From Sporomusa silvacetica DSM 10669 (GTDB lineage: Bacteria; Bacillota; Negativicutes; Sporomusales; Sporomusaceae), in the NCBI RefSeq assembly GCF_002257705.1, contig NZ_LSLK01000072.1, forward strand, positions 62,001 through 126,000: DNA of 64,000 bases, read 5' to 3'. A program made the position numbers and the translations under genes. The notes beneath the pieces are model-generated. The model saw only the letters and a program-made list of their open reading frames with translations. It searched no databases and was not told where the DNA came from. Shown piece by piece: positions 1 through 8,199 of this stretch. Within the stretch, counting starts at the first letter, position 1. Each line of letters begins with the position of its first letter.

Positions 1-2036
1 GCATTGTCAAGTAAGTTATTCAATATCTGCCGTAATCGGTTCTGATCGCCACTCACAATATCCGGAACATCAGCTGATAGGGTATAATTTAATTCCAAAC
101 CTTTACTTCCGGCACGATACGAATAAGCTTTTACTATTTCAGCGATTAAATCCCGGAATTTAAAGCTGACAACCTCAAGCGACAGTTTTCCGGCTTCCAT
201 CTTGGAAAAATCCAGAATATCGTTAACAATTCCCAACAACTGATGTGCACAAGATTTTGCGACCGTTAAGTTCTCTTTTTGGTCACTGGCTAATTCGGTC
301 ATTAGCGTTAAATCAATCATTCCCGTAATGCCATTAATCGGGGTTCGAATTTCATGACTCATGTTGGCAAGAAACTCACTTTTGGTTTTATTAGCCGCTT
401 CCGCTTTGTCCTTAGCCCCTTTGAGTTCTTCTTCCACAAGCTTTCGCTCAGATATATCCCTGATAATATTTAGCAGTACCTTTCTTTCACCAATGACCGT
501 ACCTTGAGAATTTATTTCCACCGGGAAAAATTCACCATTTTTTCTTTTATGCACCGCTTCAAAAAATACGCCCTTCCTGTCAGCTATAGCCATCTGGCAC
601 TTCATAAATGCTTCCTTATCTTTTTCACACAGATCAAAAATAGTCAATTTTAGCAGTTCTTCGCGTGAATAACCATAGGCTTTAACAGAGGCTTCGTTGG
701 CCTCAATAATCCGCCCGTCCATATCAATAAAGGTGATTATATCCTGCGCCTGTTCAGAAAGTACTTTATATCTGTTCAAACCTTCTTCGGCAATTTTTCT
801 GTCAGTGATATCTATCCCCATACCAATATACCCTTCAGGTATCCCATGCATATTATAGTACATCTTGCAAACTCTATAAAGCCAGCGGTACTGTCCATTA
901 CGATCAAGTACCCGGATTTCGCTTTCCTCCAAAACCGCTTTGTCCTGCAGCCCCAAGTTGGAATCGATGTATTTCTTTTTGTCATCAGGATGGAGTCGAT
1001 CCAGCCAACCATGCCCTAATGCATGTTCAGTGGCCTGACCTGTTAGTATATACCAGTTTTCATTAATCGATTCAGTCTCGCTACTTATATTATTTCGCCA
1101 GATAATTGTAGGAAAACTCTCAAAAATCCGCAAATAAAAATCTCTTGTTTTGATAATAGATATTTCTTTTTCTTTCTGGTCAGTTATATCAACTAAAGCT
1201 ACCACAACACGAATTGTACCATCTACGATAATAGGTGCTGCACTGGCTCTAAACCAAAATACCACTTTTTTTCCTTCATTAATAATGGTTTTGTTGCATT
1301 CAATGCCGGACGCCGGCAGTCCTTCGAAAGCAAGCGAAGTGGCACGCCGGAATTCGCAATATTGACAAGAAGTTCCGTGCCCACAGCCCTTTTCATTCTC
1401 AAGACTACACTCGCATCCAAAAGCATTGCCGAAACTCTTTCCCACTACCTTTATCCGGTCTCCACCGAACATCTTTAGTGCCGCATCATTGACCTCGACA
1501 ATCTTTTCAGTCTCATCGACAGTATACATGCCTACCGGGGCGGAATTAAATATCATTCTTAAATTGTCTTCTTCACTCTCGATCTTCTTTTCCAACATTT
1601 TATAGCGTGTGATATCACGAAATACCATCACTACACCATCAATTTTCTCGCCAGTTTGTTTAATCGGCGTGCAGCTTGCAGATAGATATTTTGCTGTTCC
1701 ATCCTTCATGATAATTACCGATTCATTCTGCAAGCCCATGGCAGTATGCATTTGCAGAACCTGGGTAGTAGGACTGAGCAATGGTTCTCTGTTTTTGGCA
1801 CTATAGAGACTGAACACAGCGCCAAATGGCTGACCCATAGCCTTTGTCCTACTCCACTCTGTAATTCGTTCTGCGGCTTCATTCATAAAAATAATCTTCT
1901 CTGCCGTATCAACAGCAATAACTCCATCTCCAATGGAAGCTAGCATTCCGGCCATGAAGTGCGTATTCATCAGCCTATCACCCGCAATCTGATTTTCTAT
2001 AATACTAAAACTTAAATTTTCAGCGACAACACACAT
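1..2036 (-). CDS. Multi-PAS sensor histidine kinase, C-terminus beyond the window
   Basis: I translated this frame by hand; it is open from an ATG at 2036 to the left edge (about 678 codons), so the N-terminus is complete and the catalytic C-terminus is missing. It shows four PAS-type modules in series, each ending in a typical DIT or DIS coil, then a HisKA dimerisation domain with phospho-acceptor His in FLANMSHEIRTPINGI near residue 560, and the beginning of an HATPase domain (SGDQNRLRQILNNLLDNA). No membrane segment is visible, so it is probably cytoplasmic. The second PAS carries a Cys-rich insert (CECS, CGHG, CQYC). It starts 8 bases after cheB with an AGGCGG ribosome site overlapping the cheB stop, so it is the last visible gene of the chemotaxis operon. 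A receiver or HPt domain may follow outside the window. Confidence 0.88.
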   Translation of the reverse strand, partial: MCVVAENLSFSIIENQIAGDRLMNTHFMAGMLASIGDGVIAVDTAEKIIFMNEAAERITEWSRTKAMGQPFGAVFSLYSAKNREPLLSPTTQVLQMHTAMGLQNESVIIMKDGTAKYLSASCTPIKQTGEKIDGVVMVFRDITRYKMLEKKIESEEDNLRMIFNSAPVGMYTVDETEKIVEVNDAALKMFGGDRIKVVGKSFGNAFGCECSLENEKGCGHGTSCQYCEFRRATSLAFEGLPASGIECNKTIINEGKKVVFWFRASAAPIIVDGTIRVVVALVDITDQKEKEISIIKTRDFYLRIFESFPTIIWRNNISSETESINENWYILTGQATEHALGHGWLDRLHPDDKKKYIDSNLGLQDKAVLEESEIRVLDRNGQYRWLYRVCKMYYNMHGIPEGYIGMGIDITDRKIAEEGLNRYKVLSEQAQDIITFIDMDGRIIEANEASVKAYGYSREELLKLTIFDLCEKDKEAFMKCQMAIADRKGVFFEAVHKRKNGEFFPVEINSQGTVIGERKVLLNIIRDISERKLVEEELKGAKDKAEAANKTKSEFLANMSHEIRTPINGITGMIDLTLMTELASDQKENLTVAKSCAHQLLGIVNDILDFSKMEAGKLSLEVVSFKFRDLIAEIVKAYSYRAGSKGLELNYTLSADVPDIVSGDQNRLRQILNNLLDN

Positions 2037-2044
2037 TGTACCGC

Positions 2045-3082
2045 CTATTCCGTCAAAATGGAATAAATTTGCCGTGATATCCTTTCTAATGGAACTTGCT
2101 TACTGACAGCTCCGATATCATAAGCGACTTTAGGCATCCCATAGACCACACTGGATTGCGCATCCTGCCCAATGGTATTTGCACCGGCCTGCCTCATTTT
2201 AAGCAACCCTTTCGCGCCATCATAACCCATCCCTGTCAAAATAACACCAATTCCGGCAGCCCCAGCCTTCGCTGCCACCGAATCAAATAAAACATCTACT
2301 GAAGGACAGTGTCCATTTACCCTGTCGCCTTTGAAACACTCAACAGTATATACTTTTCCGTTTCGATTTAAGCGCATATGATGATCTCCCGGCGCGAGTA
2401 ACACCCTTCCTGGTATAACCGTATCGCCGGTTTCGGCCTCTTTTACTTCCACTAAACATGAATTATTCAATCGCTTCGCATACATACCAGTGAATACAGG
2501 CGGCATATGCAAAACAATAACCACACCTGGTATATCCCGGGAAAACGAACGAACGACCTCAAAAATTGCTTCCGTACCGCCTGTTGATGCCCCTATGGCT
2601 ATTATTCGGTCTCGCTTTATCGACACAGTTCCAGTTATAGGTTGACCATTGACATATTCACGTTTTAGCCGGCCGACCTTTGCAGATGCTGCAATCTTTA
2701 TCTTAATAATCAACTCACGAATAAACATTTCCCAATTTGCTGATGACTTCGCGTCTGGCTTAGTAACGAAATCAACAGCCCCGGCATTCAAAGCGTCAAA
2801 TATATTCTCGCTCACTGCGCTTACTACAACAACCGGTAACGGATATTGCGGTATAAGCTTTTTTAAAAATTCAATCCCGTTCATGCGTGGCATCTCAACA
2901 TCCAACGTCATAACGTCTGGTTCAAATTCTAAAATCTTGTCTCTAGCCATATATGGATCGGAAGCTGTCGCCACAACTTCGAGCATGGAATCTTCACCAA
3001 TCCCCCGGAGTAAAAATTCTCTGAATACGATTGAATCATCGACCACTAAGACCCTAATCTTTCTTTTCATGGTAATCATCAT
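2045..3082 (-). CDS. cheB: Chemotaxis response regulator protein-glutamate methylesterase CheB
   Basis: CheB removes methyl groups from (and deamidates) chemoreceptor glutamates, opposing CheR during adaptation. The 345-residue protein has an N-terminal receiver domain (VVDDS; phospho-acceptor in MTLDVEMPRM) and a C-terminal methylesterase domain with the catalytic triad visible as GASTGG (Ser), VLHMPPVF (His) and LTGMGYDGA (Asp), the standard size and order for the family. It directly abuts cheR (the cheR TAA is followed at once by ATG). Three in-frame ATGs lie within the first five codons; the first is used here because of the AAGGA just upstream, but the third (MKRKIRVLVV) is also plausible. 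Confidence 0.96.
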   Translation of the reverse strand: MMITMKRKIRVLVVDDSIVFREFLLRGIGEDSMLEVVATASDPYMARDKILEFEPDVMTLDVEMPRMNGIEFLKKLIPQYPLPVVVVSAVSENIFDALNAGAVDFVTKPDAKSSANWEMFIRELIIKIKIAASAKVGRLKREYVNGQPITGTVSIKRDRIIAIGASTGGTEAIFEVVRSFSRDIPGVVIVLHMPPVFTGMYAKRLNNSCLVEVKEAETGDTVIPGRVLLAPGDHHMRLNRNGKVYTVECFKGDRVNGHCPSVDVLFDSVAAKAGAAGIGVILTGMGYDGAKGLLKMRQAGANTIGQDAQSSVVYGMPKVAYDIGAVSKQVPLERISRQIYSILTE

Positions 3083-3892
3083 TTATTCCTTTCTATAGAT
3101 TGCAGGCGCTACAAAAACATAGTTACTTTCATGGCGACTTAAGGCTTCAGAATGGCCGATAAATAGATATCCCCCCGGTTCCATATGGTCATAAAACCGA
3201 TTGACCAAATTCCGTTTCGTGTCGGCGTCAAAATATATCATTACATTTCGGCAAAGAATAAGATGAAACTTCTTTTTAAAAGGAAATGTTGCGTTCATTA
3301 GATTGAAACGTCTGAATATGACTTCTTTTCGTATCTTCTCATTAATAACACTATATTCATCATCAGTTTTAGATAAATATTTTGTTCGCCAAGGATCAGG
3401 CAATTCGTTTAATTGACTATTAGGATAAACTCCACGCTGCCCTCGTTCCAAAGCAGCCGTGGAAATGTCGGTTGCCAATATTTTAGTGTCCCACTGGCAC
3501 TTTGCCACCCCGAAAAAAGAATCGATAACCATTGCCAACGTATATGGTTCTTCACCTGTTGAGCAGCCGGCACTCCATATGCGTAAATCTTTACTTGCGC
3601 CCTTTGCAAAAGCAGGCAACACCACTTGTTCCAAAAAATTAAAATGCTGGGGTTCCCGCATAAAATAAGTATGATTTGTTGTCAGTTTATTTAGCAATAT
3701 TGACCCGGCCTTACCTGTACGATCATTTACTATATAATGAAAATACTCAGAAAAACTATCAAAGCCATTCTGCTCAATATAGTTGTACAAACGCCCCAAC
3801 ACCAAGCCTCTTTTATGTGCAAGGTTAATACCAAAATTTTGCTTGATGAACTGAACAAGTTCAATAAACTCTCTATCGGTTATTGCTTTCAT
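3083..3892 (-). CDS. cheR: Chemotaxis protein methyltransferase CheR
   Basis: CheR methylates chemoreceptor glutamates using S-adenosylmethionine. The 269-residue protein has the N-terminal helical CheR domain (about residues 1-75) and the SAM-binding domain with WSAGCSTGEEPYTLAM near residue 105, and LILCRNVMIYF and GYLFIGHSEAL further on, all hallmark motifs. There is no TPR extension, so this is a basic CheR. It lies 66 bases downstream of a chemoreceptor gene and immediately before cheB, forming the adaptation pair of the operon. Confidence 0.96.
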   Translation of the reverse strand: MKAITDREFIELVQFIKQNFGINLAHKRGLVLGRLYNYIEQNGFDSFSEYFHYIVNDRTGKAGSILLNKLTTNHTYFMREPQHFNFLEQVVLPAFAKGASKDLRIWSAGCSTGEEPYTLAMVIDSFFGVAKCQWDTKILATDISTAALERGQRGVYPNSQLNELPDPWRTKYLSKTDDEYSVINEKIRKEVIFRRFNLMNATFPFKKKFHLILCRNVMIYFDADTKRNLVNRFYDHMEPGGYLFIGHSEALSRHESNYVFVAPAIYRKE

Positions 3893-3958
3893 ATCTTCCG
3901 TCCCTTAACAAATACAAAAGTAGTCAGCGCACTTATGACTTGTAACTTTAACTGCTGC

Positions 3959-5803
3959 TTAGTATTTGCCGAATTCACTATCGTCAAGAACGATTTTTCC
4001 CTTCGCCGTTAATACCGCTTCGTTATTACCTATGTGCCCCGCCTGTTTATACCCCTTCTTTTTTTGCTCAATCATTAATTCGATGGCACGCAGTAGATCA
4101 GGACTTAAATCTTCTGCATTTTGAATCTTTCTGCCAGTTTGCTTCAGTTTAAATTTTGATACACTGTTTTTTAGTATCTCGGCCTGACTGGCTAATTCCT
4201 CGCTTGCTGAAGCGCTTTCTTCCGCTGTCGCAGAGTTGGTCTGCACGACCTGCGATACCTGCATAATAGCCTGATTAACTTGGGCAATGGCGGTAGCCTG
4301 CTCATTCGATGCCCCGGCAATATCATCGACCAGTGCCGCTGCATTAGCTACTTCTTGTACAATGTCTTCTAGTGCCGCGGCCGTGTCATTAGCTATTTTA
4401 GTTCCGGCATCCACTTTTTGAATTGATCCTTCAATCATTACCGTTGTTTCCTTCGCGGCATTGGCGCTTCTGGCAGCAAGATTTCTGACTTCCTCTGCCA
4501 CTACTGCGAAACCTTTGCCGTGCTGACCGGCCCTGGCCGCTTCTACTGCTGCATTGAGGGCTAAAATATTGGTTTGAAAGGCAATTTCGTCGATCACTTT
4601 GATAATTTTGGATATATTGGCTGACGATTCGTTAATCTCCCGCATCGCTTGCACCATATCCTTCATTTGCTGATTTCCGTTCATAGCCTGTTCTTTAGCA
4701 GCAGTCGCCAAAGAACTAGCATTATTAGCGTTGACCGCATTCTGCTTAGTCTGAACTGCCACTTGCTCCACGGTGGCAGTAATCTCTTCAATCGAGCTGG
4801 CCTGTTCCGTAGAACCCTGCGATAAAACCTCGCCAGATGCGGAAACCTGCTGAGCACCTGCCGCAACCTGTTCTGCAGCCTCGTTGATACTGTTTAAAAT
4901 TAAATTATTGTTTTCTACCATCTCGCTAAGTTTCCTGCCTAGCAAGTCATTCTCAGATCTAAGCTTTACTTGAACCGTCATGTCGCCTGCCGCGATCTTT
5001 TCGGCAATAATTGCCTGTTCATGTATGCTCTCAATCATCCTGCCAAACGCTCGCATAAGCGCTCCAATCTCATCCTTCGTCGTAGCAGTAACATTTACTT
5101 GCACATCACCCGCGGCAAGCTTGTCCGCAGCTTCTACCAATTTACTTATCGGAGTACTAATAATCCGTGCAATCATTACGCCTAGGAACATTGCAATTGT
5201 CACGGCCACCGCAACAATTACCGCAACAGTCATTGTCGCAGTGCCGGCAATATCTTGATTTTCTTCTGCCTTCTGCTTGGCGATTGCGATCTTAAGACCC
5301 TTCAGACCATTAATACCGTCATCCATCGCCTTGTTGATCCTTACTCCTTCACTTTCCATGAGTTGTGTTACCGTTTCCATCTGGTTCGCCTGCGCCATTC
5401 CGATTAACTTTTCACTATATGCTTCGTACTCACCGATGGCATTTTTAAAAGCTGCAACTATCCTGCGCCCTTCATCAGTAGAAGTGGTTTGCTCAAAGTC
5501 TTGCAATGCCGTCTTGACTTTCTGAATCGCTTCCCGAATCCTAACTGCATACATGCCGCGCTTACTCGGGTCTTTTTCCAGTAACATATTTCTAACCTCA
5601 ACCCGAATCTGCCAATAATCCTCAGTCATTTCTACTAATTCGCCGACAGGTACTGTGAATTTTTCGTAAAGCATCTTGTCAGCAGCAGTAATGTGTCGGA
5701 GATTATAAATGCCAAAAATACCCACAATTCCAGCGAGCAAACTGATAAACATAAAACCAAATAGTAACTTCTTCCTAATATTTAAGTCATAAAACCAAGC
5801 CAT
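3959..5803 (-). CDS. Methyl-accepting chemotaxis protein (4HB sensor, long HAMP region)
   Basis: Transmembrane chemoreceptor of 614 residues. TM1 lies near residues 10-32, followed by a four-helix-bundle type sensor region to about 190 (the ligand cannot be told), TM2 near 190-212, and HAMP. A second HAMP-like stretch (AEKIAAGDMTVQVKLRSEND) is absent from the neighbouring receptor and explains the extra length. The cytoplasmic signalling hairpin contains the near-invariant tip VIDEIAFQTNILALNAA. Its C-terminal third is almost identical to that of the upstream receptor, including the last residues (DDSEFGKY). It lacks a canonical NWETF-type CheR-docking pentapeptide. Lies 93 bases after the other receptor with no terminator between them. 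Confidence 0.95.
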   Translation of the reverse strand: MAWFYDLNIRKKLLFGFMFISLLAGIVGIFGIYNLRHITAADKMLYEKFTVPVGELVEMTEDYWQIRVEVRNMLLEKDPSKRGMYAVRIREAIQKVKTALQDFEQTTSTDEGRRIVAAFKNAIGEYEAYSEKLIGMAQANQMETVTQLMESEGVRINKAMDDGINGLKGLKIAIAKQKAEENQDIAGTATMTVAVIVAVAVTIAMFLGVMIARIISTPISKLVEAADKLAAGDVQVNVTATTKDEIGALMRAFGRMIESIHEQAIIAEKIAAGDMTVQVKLRSENDLLGRKLSEMVENNNLILNSINEAAEQVAAGAQQVSASGEVLSQGSTEQASSIEEITATVEQVAVQTKQNAVNANNASSLATAAKEQAMNGNQQMKDMVQAMREINESSANISKIIKVIDEIAFQTNILALNAAVEAARAGQHGKGFAVVAEEVRNLAARSANAAKETTVMIEGSIQKVDAGTKIANDTAAALEDIVQEVANAAALVDDIAGASNEQATAIAQVNQAIMQVSQVVQTNSATAEESASASEELASQAEILKNSVSKFKLKQTGRKIQNAEDLSPDLLRAIELMIEQKKKGYKQAGHIGNNEAVLTAKGKIVLDDSEFGKY

Positions 5804-5896
5804 CCGTACGCCTCCTTAAACCTTCATAATTTGACCCTTGGTTTTCTTAAGCACTGCATACTGCTACTATGACTGTTTACGCCTACTCACTTCCGG

Positions 5897-7624
5897 CTAA
5901 TATTTGCCGAATTCACTATCGTCAAGAAGAATTTTCCCTTTCGACGTCAGTACCATTTCAGGTTTACCCGCTCTATCTTCACGCTTTGGACTCTGCTTGT
6001 TTTGCTCGACCATAGCTTCAATGGCACGCAGTACATCTGGACTAAGGCCCTGTGTCCCCTGAAAACCACGGTCAGTTTCTTTTAATTGGAATTTGGAAAC
6101 ATTAATTTTTAATATCTCGGCCTGACTGGCTAATTCTTCGCTTGCCGAAGCACTTTCTTCTGCTGTTGACGAGTTAGTCTGCACGACCTGCGATACCTGC
6201 ATAATAGCCTGATTAACTTGGGCAATGGCTGTAGCTTGCTCGGTCGATGCCCCGGCAATATCATCGACCAGTGCCGCTGCCTTAGCCACCTCTTGTACAA
6301 TGCCTTCTAGCGCCGCTGCCGTATCATTGGCAATTTTCGTCCCGGCAGCCACTTTTTGAATTGATCCTTCGATCATCACCGTTGTTTCCTTAGCTGCGTT
6401 GGCGCTTCTGGCAGCAAGATTTCTGACTTCCTCCGCCACTACCGCAAAGCCTTTACCATGTTGACCGGCCCTGGCCGCCTCTACCGCCGCGTTAAGGGCT
6501 AAAATATTGGTTTGAAAGGCAATTTCGTCAATCACTTTGATGATTTTTGATATATTGACAGACGACTCATTAATTTCCTGCATCGCGGTTACCATTGCCT
6601 GCATTTGCTGATTTCCTTGCACCGCCTGTTCTTTGGAAGAATTAGCCAATTCATTAGTGTGGTTGGCATTGGCCGCATTCTGTTTGGTCTGAACTGCCAC
6701 TTGCTCCATGGAGGACGTAATCTCTTCAATCGAACTGGCCTGCTCAGTAGAACCCTGCGATAGAACCTCGCTGGATGCCGCAATCTGCTGAGTGCCCGCA
6801 GCTACTTGCTCTGCAGCTTCGCTGATACTTCTCATTGCCTGGTTGACATTACCTGCCATCACGTTGAAAGCCTGCGCTAATTCGCCTACCTCATCCCTAG
6901 TCGTAACCTTAACATTAACATTTAAATCACCATTGGCAATTTTGCCTGCCACTTTAACGACTTCCTTGACTGGCCGGGAAATCACCCGGGCGATATAAAG
7001 GCCAAGCACCATAGCCAGAATAACTCCTGTTACAACAAAAGCAACCATAACCAGGATAGCACCGTTCGCTTCCTGTTTATTTTTAGCAGCTTTTTGTTTA
7101 GCAAGTTCAACTTTAAGAGCATTCATCGTATTCAATGTATCATCAAAGATATCTGCATAATGAATCCCCTCAGTTGCCATCATCTGATTTGCCTGCTCAT
7201 ACTGCCCAACTTGAATCGCAACAAATAACCGCTTGATATACGCTTCATAATCATTTATCACACCAACAAGAGTTTTTTGTAACTTCTGTCCTTCCTCAGA
7301 TACCAGAGTTTTGGCAATCTTCTCTGTTGCTTCTTTCATTTCTCCAATACTTGCCGTAGCTTTACTCATGTTTTCTGCCTGACGTGCAGGATTTCTATCT
7401 AATATTATATCTCTTACATTGACACGACTTCTTTGATAAGCCTCGATCGCATTCCCCATTTGCCCAAGTGGCACAGTATAATACTCAAACAACATTGTAT
7501 CTTCCCGCGCCAAGTTATAAAGATTAATTATACCTACTATACCAACAATACCAGTCACTATCGCTACGCAGAGAAAGGCAATGATAAGCTTAGTGGCAAT
7601 TTTAAGATTTAGATACCAATTCAT
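5897..7624 (-). CDS. Methyl-accepting chemotaxis protein (4HB sensor, single HAMP)
   Basis: A 575-residue chemoreceptor with TM1 (about residues 10-32), a periplasmic/extracellular four-helix-bundle-like region, TM2 (about 190-212), one HAMP domain (EVVKVAGKIANGDLNVNV and following) and a long signalling coiled coil with the tip VIDEIAFQTNILALNAA. The C-terminus reads LTSKGKILLDDSEFGKY, nearly the same as in the downstream paralogue. It is 33 bases downstream of cheW. The sensory halves of the two receptors are clearly divergent while the signalling halves are nearly identical, which suggests duplication with homogenised signalling domains but different stimuli. Confidence 0.95.
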   Translation of the reverse strand: MNWYLNLKIATKLIIAFLCVAIVTGIVGIVGIINLYNLAREDTMLFEYYTVPLGQMGNAIEAYQRSRVNVRDIILDRNPARQAENMSKATASIGEMKEATEKIAKTLVSEEGQKLQKTLVGVINDYEAYIKRLFVAIQVGQYEQANQMMATEGIHYADIFDDTLNTMNALKVELAKQKAAKNKQEANGAILVMVAFVVTGVILAMVLGLYIARVISRPVKEVVKVAGKIANGDLNVNVKVTTRDEVGELAQAFNVMAGNVNQAMRSISEAAEQVAAGTQQIAASSEVLSQGSTEQASSIEEITSSMEQVAVQTKQNAANANHTNELANSSKEQAVQGNQQMQAMVTAMQEINESSVNISKIIKVIDEIAFQTNILALNAAVEAARAGQHGKGFAVVAEEVRNLAARSANAAKETTVMIEGSIQKVAAGTKIANDTAAALEGIVQEVAKAAALVDDIAGASTEQATAIAQVNQAIMQVSQVVQTNSSTAEESASASEELASQAEILKINVSKFQLKETDRGFQGTQGLSPDVLRAIEAMVEQNKQSPKREDRAGKPEMVLTSKGKILLDDSEFGKY

Positions 7625-7657
7625 ACTTAGACCTCCTTATTTTTACCCCATATACAG

Positions 7658-8155
7658 CTAGTTAATTTTTCCCAAGAGGTTCACTTCATCATTGCTTAAT
7701 ACCCGCTCACTATCAAGGATTAATTTTACGTCATCACCAACTTTTCCAATCGCCTTGGTAAACCGCTGATGGTAACTGCCATTTTGCAATTGTGGCGGTG
7801 GAACGATATCTTTTTCCGCAATTGTCAGTACTTCTGCAACAGTATCAACAATTAGCCCTACGGCAATTTCATGTATATCAACTACCACGATACAAGTACG
7901 GTCATTGTATTCTATAGAGGATTTCTTAAATCTTAATCGCATATCAATAACCGGAATGATTTTCCCTCTCAGATTAATAATCCCTTTGACGTATTCCGGA
8001 AGATCAGGTACCTGAGTAACAGGCTGCATACCGATAATCTCAGTGACATACTTAATCTCTATGCCATAAGCTTCCGCGCCCAGAGTAAATGTCAGGAATT
8101 TTCCCTTCTGGGTATCTTCTTCCAATTCCAGTTCATTTTCGCTAATCTCGGACAT
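7658..8155 (-). CDS. cheW: Chemotaxis coupling protein CheW
   Basis: CheW is the adaptor linking chemoreceptors to the CheA kinase in the signalling array. The 165-residue protein is a single CheW domain after an acidic N-terminal tail of about 20 residues; the typical core is seen in LTFTLGAEAYGIEIKYVTEI, LRGKIIPVIDMRLRF and GLIVDTVAEVL. It is the only free-standing CheW here and sits between cheA (44-base gap) and the two receptors (33-base gap), the expected core-complex order. Confidence 0.96.
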   Translation of the reverse strand: MSEISENELELEEDTQKGKFLTFTLGAEAYGIEIKYVTEIIGMQPVTQVPDLPEYVKGIINLRGKIIPVIDMRLRFKKSSIEYNDRTCIVVVDIHEIAVGLIVDTVAEVLTIAEKDIVPPPQLQNGSYHQRFTKAIGKVGDDVKLILDSERVLSNDEVNLLGKIN

Positions 8156-8199
8156 AACACTTCTCCTCTCGTGTTTTCAAGTAATTTTGTGTTCTTCGT

